A DNA stretch of 32,639 nucleotides from a virus. The position numbers and the translations under genes are program-made. The stretch spans positions 1 through 32,639 of IMG/VR virus record IMGVR_UViG_3300033153_003796; one strand, written 5' to 3'. The notes under the pieces were generated by a model, which saw only the letters and a program-made list of their open reading frames with translations, was not told the DNA's origin and made no database searches. This document shows, piece after piece, positions 1 through 7,081 of the stretch (position 1 is its first letter; every line of letters begins with the position of its first letter).

Positions 1-49
1 TTACTGTTACTTCCATTTTACCTAACTTTTTAAATGTATTGTTAAACAT
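1..49 (-). CDS. Possible start of a leftward gene cut by the window edge
   Basis: Reading leftward from an ATG at 49-47, sixteen codons stay open to the window edge (MFNNTFKKLGKMEVTV). It lies 66 bases beyond the stop of the 55-residue leftward gene and on the same strand, so it could be the next gene of that cluster. The upstream bases are purine-rich but show no strong Shine-Dalgarno sequence. Too little is visible to judge function, and it may be a chance start. Confidence 0.3.
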   Translation of the reverse strand, partial: MFNNTFKKLGKMEVTV

Positions 50-115
50 CTTATCTTTTCTTTAATTTGTTTATAATGTTATTTACCTAAAAGGTTAGAA
101 AACGGCTCTTACACA

Positions 116-283
116 TCAGCTTCTATTTAATCTTAAAGTAATTTGATACTGTTCATATGCATCCTTCACAGAAGCATTATGTTCACGCAACTCTTTTTCT
201 TCTTGCAATAATAACTTTGCTTCGTCTTTTGCATATTGCTCTTTATATGATATAGCGGCAACAGCAACACATCCCCAAGACAT
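116..283 (-). CDS. Small protein, 55 residues, paralogue of its neighbour
   Basis: Starts at ATG 283-281, sharing a base with the stop of the 88-residue gene (TAATG), which suggests translational coupling. It opens MSWGCVAVAA, nearly the same as the opening of the gp7-like ejection protein at 24821 (MSWGYVAVAG). Its C-terminal half (EEKELREHNASVKDAYEQYQ, then ITLRL) parallels the C-terminus of the adjacent 88-residue protein (VKEAWEMYQIMLKL). The charged middle should be helical. No catalytic motif is visible. The shared openings hint at a virion or internal-protein connection, but the function is unknown. Confidence 0.7.
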   Translation of the reverse strand: MSWGCVAVAAISYKEQYAKDEAKLLLQEEKELREHNASVKDAYEQYQITLRLNRS

Positions 284-549
284 TATTCAGTACTCGCTAG
301 TTTAAGCATTATTTGATACATCTCCCAAGCTTCTTTAACACCTGGATTCTCTTTACGCAAACGCAACTCTTCTTCATGTTTCTTATCAACATGTTGTCCT
401 CTATGGAAATGAGCTGCTTGTGCTTGAGATTGAATGTACTGTGCATTTAATTGTTGCTGAGTTGCAGACTGTTGTGCACCTAATGCACTACCTGCGGCAG
501 CCTGGCCTAACATACCACCTAAGCCACCGCCTAATAGATCACCTAACAT
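283..549 (-). CDS. Small Gly/Gln/Ala-rich protein, 88 residues
   Basis: Begins with a glycine-rich hydrophobic stretch (MLGDLLGGGLGGMLGQ, residues 1-16), continues with a Gln/Ala-rich segment, and ends in a charged helical tail related to the 55-residue protein downstream. The start shares a base with the stop of the 90-residue gene (TAATG) and has GGAG about 8 bases upstream. Glycine-rich openings followed by Gln/Ala helices are common in phage internal or ejection proteins, and the 299-residue protein at 23378 has a comparable start. That is only a resemblance. The opposite orientation to the virion genes argues for caution. Confidence 0.75.
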   Translation of the reverse strand: MLGDLLGGGLGGMLGQAAAGSALGAQQSATQQQLNAQYIQSQAQAAHFHRGQHVDKKHEEELRLRKENPGVKEAWEMYQIMLKLASTE

Positions 550-821
550 TACTTCGCTCCATCGTAATCTTTCTCATAAAAATCACTATTAAATTCTAAA
601 TGTGTGTACTGATTATAGTGACAAACATAATCTGAATATCTATCAAGTACTAAGTTAGTACTCTGACATTCTTTAAGTGTATCAAACACACCTACTTCTT
701 TAACATTACTAAACCTATGATATACAACACCGTGATACTTATGATCACCGTTATCAAAATCATTTGCTTGAACTGTTGCACCGATTGTGCATAAAACTAT
801 TGCTATTAATATATTTTTCAT
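549..821 (-). CDS. Small secreted protein with signal peptide, 90 residues
   Basis: The N-terminus is a classical Sec signal peptide: MK, a hydrophobic core (NILIAIVLCTIGA), and a signal peptidase I-like VQA site, giving a mature chain starting near residue 20 (NDFDNG). The mature part is rich in Tyr, Asp and His and has two cysteines (in KECQS and YVCHY) that could form one disulfide in the periplasm. AGGAG precedes the ATG at a good distance. The gene sits 16 bases after the 277-residue gene and overlaps the next by one base. I do not recognise the family. A periplasmic role such as superinfection exclusion or lysis is possible but not shown. Confidence 0.75.
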   Translation of the reverse strand: MKNILIAIVLCTIGATVQANDFDNGDHKYHGVVYHRFSNVKEVGVFDTLKECQSTNLVLDRYSDYVCHYNQYTHLEFNSDFYEKDYDGAK

Positions 822-837
822 TTCATCTCTCCTATTG

Positions 838-1671
838 TTATTTATCTTTTTCTGCTAATAACGCCGCTCTACGACGCTGAGTCCTACTTAACTTCTTCAT
901 CTTTAAATCTGGATAGTATATATGTTGAGCTATCATATTAGTACAACGCTGTGATTCCTTTAAGTCCTTAGACATTACATCTCCAGACATCCAGTGCTGA
1001 AACATTATAAGGTAACGCCACAACTTAGCACTATGATCAAACCATACTATTCCTAATGTACCTTCTTCAATAGCACCTAACTGTGCTTTATCAGTTATCC
1101 AATTACCACTCTCTTTGAACTTACCCATATAAACTACACTTCCAGGAAAGTCATATAGTATCTGTTCCTTCGCTTGCATAGCATATTCAAATATTTGTTC
1201 TTGATGTTTAGCACTAACATTAGTACCATAACGCTTTAATGATGTTATGTCCTTATTAAGTCTAGCAGTAAAATCTAAATAACCATCTGCTTTACTTTTA
1301 ATTTGTAATTTAAGATTGCGTGTTTCTTTCTTATTCTTACGAGTCCTTGGATTAACATAGTACTGAATACTTGCTTGTAGGACATCTTCTTCTGTTTGCC
1401 ATCCTAGCTCATCTGGCGCCGCGCTAACACTCTCGAGAGGCGACCCGGAATCAATATCTTCTTCTGTGTGAATCTCTTGTTCTTTGCTTTGCTCTTCAGA
1501 CGAAGTCTCACAAAGAGGCGTAGCAGAACTGTTATGTTTATTATATTTGTTTTCTTTATTATAATACTTGTCAACTTTGTCACACGGGGCGTCACAATGG
1601 GTGTCACAAGGGTCTACCCTATTAGCCTGTACTAATTGCAATATTTCAGCAGTTTGTTTTGAATCTTTCAT
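838..1671 (-). CDS. Hypothetical protein, 277 residues, first gene of the leftward cluster
   Basis: A long leftward frame with an acidic, low-complexity N-terminal third and a better-ordered C-terminal part from about residue 95. Near the N-terminus three Cys are spaced CxxxCxxxC (residues 22-30), followed by a Lys/Tyr/Asn-rich stretch. The C-terminus is basic (LSRTQRRRAALL). The ordered region contains aromatic-rich strands (VVYMGKF, GIVWFDHSAKLWRYLIMF). I recognise no family. The start is preceded by GGGA 8 bases upstream, inside a small hairpin. It heads a coupled cluster with the 90-, 88- and 55-residue genes. A regulatory or DNA-associated role is conceivable, but nothing proves it. Confidence 0.75.
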   Translation of the reverse strand: MKDSKQTAEILQLVQANRVDPCDTHCDAPCDKVDKYYNKENKYNKHNSSATPLCETSSEEQSKEQEIHTEEDIDSGSPLESVSAAPDELGWQTEEDVLQASIQYYVNPRTRKNKKETRNLKLQIKSKADGYLDFTARLNKDITSLKRYGTNVSAKHQEQIFEYAMQAKEQILYDFPGSVVYMGKFKESGNWITDKAQLGAIEEGTLGIVWFDHSAKLWRYLIMFQHWMSGDVMSKDLKESQRCTNMIAQHIYYPDLKMKKLSRTQRRRAALLAEKDK

Positions 1672-1679
1672 TAACTTAT

Positions 1680-1696
1680 TCCCTATTATTAAGGGA
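1680..1696 (-). promoter_or_regulatory. Hairpin covering the ribosome site of the 277-residue gene
   Basis: On the minus strand TCCCT pairs with AGGGA around a TAATAAT loop. The AGGGA arm is the only Shine-Dalgarno-like sequence before the ATG at 1671, 8 bases away. Five base pairs is a short stem that chance could supply. Confidence 0.35.
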
Positions 1697-1745
1697 CATT
1701 TGAATTGATGTAATTAGAATTATTTCTGATTTACATATACACGGT

Positions 1746-1856
1746 GTCCTACGCCGTTAGTGCAATAACATTGTTTAGAGCTTTAAGCCTTTTATTAGAA
1801 AGGGTAGGACGATTCGTATATGCAGTACAAAAAGCCCTAAACAATGCTATTACACT
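1746..1856 (-). promoter_or_regulatory. Large structured RNA leader of the leftward cluster
   Basis: Arms 1759-1784 and 1831-1856 are inverted repeats of 26 bases around a 46-base loop. On the plus strand three positions are A-C mismatches (1763/1852, 1768/1847, 1779/1836). Read as minus-strand RNA, all three become G-U pairs, so the whole 26 bp pairs, which points to function in the leftward transcript. In addition GTCCTAC in the loop (1810-1804, minus strand) is complementary to GTAGGAC just after the hairpin (1752-1746), allowing a 7-bp pseudoknot. It lies about 90 bases upstream of the 277-residue gene, and no open frame explains it. It could be a 5' mRNA-stabilising element, an RNase III site, a regulator or a separate small RNA. 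Confidence 0.5.
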
Positions 1857-1866
1857 GTTATTTATC
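1857..1866 (-). promoter_or_regulatory. GATAAATAAC, late-promoter-like box pointing leftward
   Basis: Matches the NATAAATA core known from T4-type late promoters. It lies directly upstream of the large hairpin in the leftward direction, so a start a few bases downstream would place the hairpin at the mRNA 5' end. A second leftward copy, GATAAATA, is at 1912-1905. Short AT-rich motifs arise easily by chance, and no late sigma factor gene is visible here. Confidence 0.35.
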
Positions 1867-1983
1867 TCTTAAAAAATAAACAACTTAAACTTATGTTACA
1901 CTTCTATTTATCAAAAGTCAACAAAAACGACGATTAAGATGCTCTAATTGTTCATAATGATTGCTTATTCTGTTTGAATTATC

Positions 1984-2016
1984 CATAAGTAAAGGCTTAT
2001 GAGTACTATTAATAGT
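1984..2016. promoter_or_regulatory. Two adjacent palindromes, possible operator
   Basis: CATAAG-TAAAGG-CTTATG (1984-2001) is followed after 3 bases by the perfect 12-base palindrome ACTATTAATAGT (2005-2016). Adjacent dyads between divergent genes are typical of binding sites for dimeric regulators. No regulator gene is identified in this window, and AT-rich palindromes are common by chance. Confidence 0.25.
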
Positions 2017-2066
2017 GTCGTAATCAAACCTATTTTTAAAACGGACTAAATAAGCGTATGAGGGCA

Positions 2067-2113
2067 GCTACTTCAACATCTCTCCGGATCAAAATGTAGC
2101 GTAAGTCCCTTAC
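2067..2113 (+). promoter_or_regulatory. Tandem hairpins in the leader of the small terminase gene
   Basis: GCTAC (2067-2071) pairs with GTAGC (2096-2100), and directly after it GTAAG (2101-2105) pairs with CTTAC (2109-2113). The two stems abut and could stack coaxially. They end about 10 bases before the AAAGGAG ribosome site of the gene at 2141. Each stem is only 5 bp. Confidence 0.25.
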
Positions 2114-2140
2114 TTCAATACAAAAGGAGACTTGGAGAGT

Positions 2141-2737
2141 ATGAGCAAAACAACAACATATGAACAATCAATGGACTTGGAAGCCTTGTATTACCTTAGC
2201 TTACCAGACCGTCCAACACTATATGGATTAGCCGATCACCTTGGCGTAGTCTATCTAACTATGCATAAATGGCGTAGACTACACCCAACATTCAATACCG
2301 CTGTTAAGAAAGGACTCGATGTCCGTAGTAAGAATATAGGTAATGTTACTAAGAAATATAATAAGGCCTTGTGTAATAAGGTTCTTAAGCTGTGTGCAGA
2401 AGGTAAATCAAAAGGTTCTGTATGTCTTGCCCTTGGTATAACATATGATACATTACGCAAATGGCAAGACGATCACGCAGACTTTAAGTTAGCTGTTGAA
2501 ACCGGTAAGCTACTTGCACAAGAACATTACGAACAGTTAGGATATGAAGCCATGTTAGGTAAGATCAAAGACTTCGATAGTAAGATATGGACAACCACAA
2601 TGAAGAACCGTTTCGACTATAGTGAGAAGACTGAAGTAAGTGGCAACCCAGATAAGCCATTACACACTGGCATTGTATTAACTTTCGTGGATAATGAGGC
2701 CGATAATGACGAAGAATCGCCTCAAGATGATAAATAA
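2141..2737 (+). CDS. terS: Probable terminase small subunit, 198 residues
   Basis: Likely the DNA-recognition subunit that selects phage DNA for packaging and hands it to the large terminase. Two helix-turn-helix-like units are visible: LADHLGVVYLTMHKWRRLHP near residue 30, and CLALGITYDTLRKW followed by HADFKLAVETG near residue 95. Both have the xxLGxxxxTxxKW pattern usual in these subunits. The C-terminus is acidic and probably disordered. The ATG at 2141 is preferred because AAAGGAG lies 11 bases upstream; the in-frame TTG at 2132 is too close to it. The large-subunit gene follows after three small genes, which supports the call. Confidence 0.75.
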   Translation: MSKTTTYEQSMDLEALYYLSLPDRPTLYGLADHLGVVYLTMHKWRRLHPTFNTAVKKGLDVRSKNIGNVTKKYNKALCNKVLKLCAEGKSKGSVCLALGITYDTLRKWQDDHADFKLAVETGKLLAQEHYEQLGYEAMLGKIKDFDSKIWTTTMKNRFDYSEKTEVSGNPDKPLHTGIVLTFVDNEADNDEESPQDDK

Positions 2738-2762
2738 AAGTATAACAAAGGAGAGATGTTAT
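2729..2762 (+). promoter_or_regulatory. GATAAATAAA box followed by a hairpin holding a ribosome site
   Basis: GATAAATAAAAGT (2729-2741) overlaps the small-terminase stop codon and recurs exactly at 7014. It is followed by ATAAC (2742-2746) and GTTAT (2758-2762), complementary arms with the AAAGGAG ribosome site of the 53-residue gene in the loop. The box resembles T4-type late promoters. Both elements are weak taken alone. Confidence 0.3.
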
Positions 2763-2922
2763 GTTTAAATCAATTCTAAAAGGAACACAGGCTACTATTG
2801 TATACATTACACTATTCACTCTAATGTGTTTTCCACCTGTTGGCTGGTTCATATGCGGTACATACTTTTGGTACCGTTGGGGCAAACGAGAAGAGGTCAT
2901 TGCAAATGGCAAGATCCAGTAA
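2761..2922 (+). CDS. Small membrane protein, 53 residues
   Basis: ATG 2761 follows AAAGGAG at a normal distance. The protein has a basic start (MFKSILKG), a hydrophobic span at about residues 10-35 (ATIVYITLFTLMCFPPVGWF), an aromatic patch (YFWYRW) and a charged tail, so one inner-membrane segment is likely. It overlaps the next gene by 17 bases in another frame. Family unknown. Its place between the terminase genes resembles other tiny phage genes that are poorly conserved. Confidence 0.6.
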   Translation: MFKSILKGTQATIVYITLFTLMCFPPVGWFICGTYFWYRWGKREEVIANGKIQ

Positions 2923-3151
2923 CGAACTGTATGTTATAATGACAGCACTTCAAAGCGACAAAGTATTAGAGATATATGATGTTCACTTTGAAGTACAGTT
3001 ACCTAGAATACTCTTAGAGTTCTTAGAATCAGATCACGACTTAGAAGAAGATGAAATGATCTTATTGTTTAATAACTTAGGTGTATCAATGTACAGAGCT
3101 ATTAAAGACAATGCTCCACCACCAAATACAAAGTTATGGAACTTCAAATGA
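2906..3151 (+). CDS. Small acidic protein, 81 residues
   Basis: The ATG at 2906 is preferred over an upstream TTG at 2840, because AGAGG precedes it by about 9 bases and the upstream part would overlap the whole 53-residue gene. The protein is acidic and helical (LLEFLESDHDLEEDEMILLF in the middle) and ends with a Pro/Asn segment. No known motif. Its TGA overlaps the ATG of the next gene (ATGA), suggesting coupled translation in the packaging operon. Confidence 0.65.
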   Translation: MARSSNELYVIMTALQSDKVLEIYDVHFEVQLPRILLEFLESDHDLEEDEMILLFNNLGVSMYRAIKDNAPPPNTKLWNFK

Positions 3152-3306
3152 ATACAATGGAAGAAACTAATAACTTCCGAGCATTCCAATTGGAATGCGA
3201 AGTACGAGCAGCTGAACAGGATATTAAAGAGTTATCTAAGGCTATTACTAACTTAGTGTCACAGAACAAGTGTAGACTCAAACTAATAGAAGACTTAAGA
3301 AAATGA
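3148..3306 (+). CDS. Small coiled-coil-like protein, 52 residues
   Basis: Bounded by two ATGA overlaps, with the 81-residue gene before it and the large terminase after it, which strongly suggests a real coupled gene. The sequence (FQLECEVRAAEQDIKELSKA and onward) has hydrophobic residues in heptad-like spacing and alternating charges, so a short coiled coil is likely. There are two cysteines. It could assist terminase assembly, but this is inferred only from position. Confidence 0.65.
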   Translation: MNTMEETNNFRAFQLECEVRAAEQDIKELSKAITNLVSQNKCRLKLIEDLRK

Positions 3307-4715
3307 ATCAATTAGAAGTAACAATACCAGCACATTATAAGATGTTATATCAACCGCGCCGTTATAAGATAACTTACGGTGGTCGTGCTGGTGGTAAGTC
3401 ATGGGCCATTGCCTTTGCTTTATTAGTACTCGGCGCTGAGAAACAATTACGCATCCTATGTACTCGTGAGTTCCAGAACTCTATTAGTGATAGTGTCCAT
3501 AAGTTACTATCAGATACAAACGATAGGTACAACTTAGGATACGACATAACCAATAACAGTATTAAACATCCAGTAACAGGGACAGAGTTTATGTTCTATG
3601 GATTGAAGTCTAACATTACAAAGATTAAGTCACTTGAAGCTGTAGATATATGTTGGATAGAAGAAGCAGAGACTATTAGTGAACGCTCACTAGAAGTACT
3701 AATACCAACTATTCGTAAGGACGGAAGTGAAATATGGATGTCATTCAACCCATTTGATGAGAACGATGCCGTATACAAAGAATACATCGTACCGTACTTG
3801 GACCAATTAACAGCAGACAATGAGTACACAGATGCAGAACATTGGATAAGGAAGATTAATTACACAGACAATCCATACTTACCAGAGACCATACAAAAGG
3901 AAATAGACTTAGTCAAAGCTACCAATTACCGTAAGTACCAACATATATACATGGGCTTACCAGTAGGTAACGATGAGAACTGTTTAATAGATCCATTATG
4001 GTTCGATGCCGCTATTGACTCACATAAGAAACTTAATGTACAACAGCGTGGTGCTAAGGTAATGGGATTTGATCCGGCTGATGAAGGTAATGATAATAAG
4101 AGTGCTGTTTACCGTTATGGTACCGTAGTAGAGAAACTAATGGATTGGGATGAAGGTAACTTAGAAGAAGCCGTAGAGAAAGTATATAACCAAGCTGAAG
4201 AACTTAGGGTCCAGGAAATCGTATATGACGGTACTGGTATTGGTGCAGGCGCTAAGATAAAGTTCAACCAATTTGATCCAAACGATAAGATAATTAAAAC
4301 ATCATTCATTGCAGCATGTAAGCCAGACTTTGAAATGACTAAATACAAAGATGATATACTAAATAAGGATATGTTCCGTAATAAGAGAGCACAGTACTAT
4401 TGGTTATTAAGAGATAGGTTCGAATTAACATACAGGGCAGTAGAGTTTAATGAGTACGCCGATCCTGAAGATATGATTAGTATTAGTTCAAAGTGTGAAC
4501 ATATTGATCAACTTAAATCAGAATTAACAAAGATTGAACGCAAACGAACAGGAAACAATCAACTAATATTAATTGAATCCAAAGCCGATATGCGTAAAAG
4601 AGGAATGAAGTCACCGAACATTGCAGATGCACTTGTATATTGTTTTGCAAATATGGGTGTACATAAAACTAAAGCCACAGGCACACCAAACATAGTGTTC
4701 GCTAGTCAATGGTAA
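3303..4715 (+). CDS. terL: Terminase large subunit, 470 residues
   Basis: ATP-driven DNA packaging motor and headful nuclease. The N-terminal ATPase has Walker A GGRAGGKS (residues 26-33), Walker B VDICWIEEAE (114-123) with catalytic Glu, and a coupling motif SFNP (147-150). The C-terminal RNase H-like nuclease has the expected acidic triad: D257 in MGFDPAD, D309 in VYDGTG, and D442 in NIADALVY. Length and motif order fit the PBSX/Terminase_3-type family. The ATG overlaps the stop of the preceding small gene, and the portal follows directly. The gene looks complete. Confidence 0.95.
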   Translation: MNQLEVTIPAHYKMLYQPRRYKITYGGRAGGKSWAIAFALLVLGAEKQLRILCTREFQNSISDSVHKLLSDTNDRYNLGYDITNNSIKHPVTGTEFMFYGLKSNITKIKSLEAVDICWIEEAETISERSLEVLIPTIRKDGSEIWMSFNPFDENDAVYKEYIVPYLDQLTADNEYTDAEHWIRKINYTDNPYLPETIQKEIDLVKATNYRKYQHIYMGLPVGNDENCLIDPLWFDAAIDSHKKLNVQQRGAKVMGFDPADEGNDNKSAVYRYGTVVEKLMDWDEGNLEEAVEKVYNQAEELRVQEIVYDGTGIGAGAKIKFNQFDPNDKIIKTSFIAACKPDFEMTKYKDDILNKDMFRNKRAQYYWLLRDRFELTYRAVEFNEYADPEDMISISSKCEHIDQLKSELTKIERKRTGNNQLILIESKADMRKRGMKSPNIADALVYCFANMGVHKTKATGTPNIVFASQW

Positions 4716-4738
4716 ATAAGCTACATAAGAGAGACATA

Positions 4739-6901
4739 ATGAAAAAGAAAAGTAAAATAGATTTAGAAAGTGTACACTCAGATGCCTTAGCAGCATATGA
4801 AATGTCATTCAATGCTGAGAAGGATGAAAGAGAGAAGTGCTTAGATGATATGCGCTTTTGTTTTGTTCCTGGAGCACAGTGGGAAGATACTGCTACTACA
4901 GCACGAAGTGATCGTCCACGCTTTGAAATTAATAAGGTAATAGTACCTGTTAATAATGCAATTGGTGAACAACGACAGAACCGTATTAGTATTAAAGCTA
5001 GAGCAGGGGATGGCGGCGCATCTAAGGATGTTGCAGAAACGCTTACAGGATTAATACGAAACATTGAATCTAAATCGCACTTTAACGATGTTAAGGATAC
5101 TGCATACAAAGAAATCGTAAGTGGTGGTATTGGCGCATGGTGTGTTACTACTGAATACGAAGATAAAGACGGCTTTGATCAAACATTAAAACTAAAAGCA
5201 ATTAAATCAGCTGCCGCTTCCGTATTTTACGATTCAGCTTCTAAAGATGAATTAAAGCGTGATGCACAATGGATAATGGTTACTCAGGATATGGGTGCTA
5301 AAGCATTTAAAAAGAAGTATCCAGAAGCTACTATTGGAGAGTTTGCTAAGTTACCAAGTGGTAATTTACAAGATTGGCAGACTAGAGACACTGTCAGAAT
5401 CGCAGATTATTGGGTTAAAGAACCTTGTACTAAACATATATCATTAATGTCAGATGGTCAAACACTTGAAATGAATGATGAAAACAAATCGGTTATGGAT
5501 GAACTTATGCAGGCTGGAGTAACAGTAGTTAACACTCGTCGTATTAGTTCACATAAGGTTGTTATGTATAAGCTATCAGCACATGAAGTACTAAGTGGTC
5601 CACATGCTTGGGCCGGTGAACACATTCCAGTTGTTCCAATCTTTGGCTTTAATGTTTGGATAGATGGTATGCATTACTACAATGGTATGGTTCGTCATGC
5701 TAAAGATCCACAGCGTGTATATAACTATGCAACATCACAAGCAATTGAAACAAGTGCATTAAGTCCTAAAGATCCTTATTGGTTAACAACTACACAAGCA
5801 CAGAATCATGAAGCACAGTTTGCTAACTTTAATGTTAAGAACAATCCGTTTATGTTTTATAATGCTGATCCAGAAGCACCTGGAGCACCACAAAGAACAG
5901 GCGCACCTAGTGTACAACAAGCATTAATATCACAAGTACAACAAGCAGATATGGATATCCAGGCTACCACAGGACAGTACAGTCCATCATTAGGTGACGA
6001 TACTACTGATCAAAGTGGTCGTGCTATTCTTGCTTTACAGAAGAAGAGTAATACAAGTACATTCGAATTACTAGATAACTTAGCTAAAGCTGTTGAATGG
6101 ACAGGCGAAATACTTATTGATCTTATTCCAAAGATTTATGATACTGAAAGACAAGTATCTATATTGGGAGAAGATGGTACTACAGAAGGTGTTGTACTTA
6201 ATCAACAAATATTAGATCAAGAAACAGGACAACCAGTTATATTAAATGATTTAAGTACTGGCAAATACAGTGTTACTTCAACGGTTGGTCCTACTTATGC
6301 TACACAAAGAGCAGAACAATTGAATGTATTAAGTAAGTTAAGTGAGAGTAATCCATTGTTTGGACAGCTTGCTCCAGACTTAATGGCACAGTCAATGGAC
6401 TTTCCGTTTGGTGAAGAGCTTACTAAGCGTGTAAGGGCACAACTTATTCAACAGGGTGCTATTGAACCTAATGAAGAAGAAGCACAGTTACTACAAAGTA
6501 AACAGCCACAACCAACTGCAATGGATCAAATACAATTCAAGCAAGCACAGTTAGCACTTGAACAACAAGCTGCATTAATTGATAACCTTGAACTTCAGAA
6601 TAAGAAGATAGCTGCTGATATTGCACACAAGTACTCACAGACTCGTAACAACTTAACTGATGATATTGAGACTAAGGTTGATATTAATGATAAGTTATTA
6701 CAACAAGGTAATCCAAATGGTATGCCAATTGAAGAAGATGAACTTAAGGCCCGTTCAGAAGTACTAAGGGAAATGAATGAAGCACTTGAGTTAGATGGTA
6801 AGTCAGTTGCACAGATGAATGTTAAAGAAAGTGAAACTGTTCGTAACTTAGAAGGACAAGGTGTACCACCAGAAGGCTTTGTTGGACCAGAAGGTGTCTA
6901 A
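4739..6901 (+). CDS. Portal protein, P22 gp1-like, 720 residues
   Basis: Forms the dodecameric channel at one head vertex through which DNA is packaged and ejected. Length (P22 portal about 725), position after terminase, and segments such as FEINKVIVPVNNAIGEQRQN near residue 75 and a Gln-rich C-terminal helical region (about 600-700) fit the P22-type portal family. The ATG at 4739 has AAGAGAGA upstream and is preferred over an ATG at 4709 that overlaps the terminase stop without a ribosome site. The C-terminal helical extension may form a barrel-like crown as in P22. Confidence 0.92.
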   Translation: MKKKSKIDLESVHSDALAAYEMSFNAEKDEREKCLDDMRFCFVPGAQWEDTATTARSDRPRFEINKVIVPVNNAIGEQRQNRISIKARAGDGGASKDVAETLTGLIRNIESKSHFNDVKDTAYKEIVSGGIGAWCVTTEYEDKDGFDQTLKLKAIKSAAASVFYDSASKDELKRDAQWIMVTQDMGAKAFKKKYPEATIGEFAKLPSGNLQDWQTRDTVRIADYWVKEPCTKHISLMSDGQTLEMNDENKSVMDELMQAGVTVVNTRRISSHKVVMYKLSAHEVLSGPHAWAGEHIPVVPIFGFNVWIDGMHYYNGMVRHAKDPQRVYNYATSQAIETSALSPKDPYWLTTTQAQNHEAQFANFNVKNNPFMFYNADPEAPGAPQRTGAPSVQQALISQVQQADMDIQATTGQYSPSLGDDTTDQSGRAILALQKKSNTSTFELLDNLAKAVEWTGEILIDLIPKIYDTERQVSILGEDGTTEGVVLNQQILDQETGQPVILNDLSTGKYSVTSTVGPTYATQRAEQLNVLSKLSESNPLFGQLAPDLMAQSMDFPFGEELTKRVRAQLIQQGAIEPNEEEAQLLQSKQPQPTAMDQIQFKQAQLALEQQAALIDNLELQNKKIAADIAHKYSQTRNNLTDDIETKVDINDKLLQQGNPNGMPIEEDELKARSEVLREMNEALELDGKSVAQMNVKESETVRNLEGQGVPPEGFVGPEGV

Positions 6902-7022
6902 GAAGCGTAGAATTAAAAACCCTGTAGCAAAGTTTGCAGGGTTGTTTAATAAAGCTAAAACATTTAAAGATAGGACTAAGTACAATCGTAAGAAGGTAAA
7001 AAGAATCATTTTAGATAAATAA
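6894..7022 (+). CDS. Very basic small protein, 42 residues
   Basis: Reads from GTG 6894, overlapping the portal stop in another frame. The sequence is dense in Lys/Arg and contains KNPVAKFAGLFNKAKTFKDR, which resembles tiny conserved phage proteins of the type NPxAKxxxxFNKAxxxxDR. An in-frame TTG at 6882 has a better-spaced AGAAGG and would add four residues. It may bind nucleic acid or aid head assembly; only its charge supports this. It sits between portal and scaffold. Confidence 0.6.
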   Translation: MSKKRRIKNPVAKFAGLFNKAKTFKDRTKYNRKKVKRIILDK

Positions 7023-7046
7023 AAGTGCTAACTACACAAAGGTTAG
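7014..7046 (+). promoter_or_regulatory. GATAAATAAA box followed by a hairpin before the scaffold gene
   Basis: GATAAATAAAAGT (7014-7026) is identical to the copy at 2729. After it CTAAC (7028-7032) pairs with GTTAG (7042-7046). The distance from box to hairpin (6 bases) is close to that at 2729 and 7934. A late-promoter-like element with a 5' stem-loop is the proposed reading. Confidence 0.3.
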
Positions 7047-7081
7047 TTAAGAGTCAAACAAAAACTCAAGGAGAGATAAAA

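Larger units (their letters stand above)
1672..2140. other. Divergent non-coding control region
   Basis: About 470 bases without a convincing gene, separating the leftward cluster from the rightward packaging genes. It holds a ribosome-site hairpin (1680-1696), a long imperfect inverted repeat (1759-1856), two leftward GATAAATA boxes (1866-1859 and 1912-1905), two small palindromes (1984-2001 and 2005-2016), a CTAAATAAG variant (2046-2054) and tandem hairpins before the small terminase gene (2067-2113). I find no good sigma70 promoter pair by eye. It is the obvious place for divergent transcription control. Confidence 0.7.

Noticed and set aside
1672-2140. A tRNA or known riboswitch in the divergent region
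   Set aside because: No cloverleaf, T-loop or known riboswitch core was found by eye; only the long hairpin and simple dyads are visible.
2840-2905. Longer version of the 81-residue protein starting at TTG 2840
   Set aside because: It would overlap almost the whole of another small gene in a different frame and has no ribosome site; ATG 2906 has one.
4709-4738. Portal start at ATG 4709
   Set aside because: It overlaps the terminase stop without a Shine-Dalgarno, while ATG 4739 has AAGAGAGA at good spacing.
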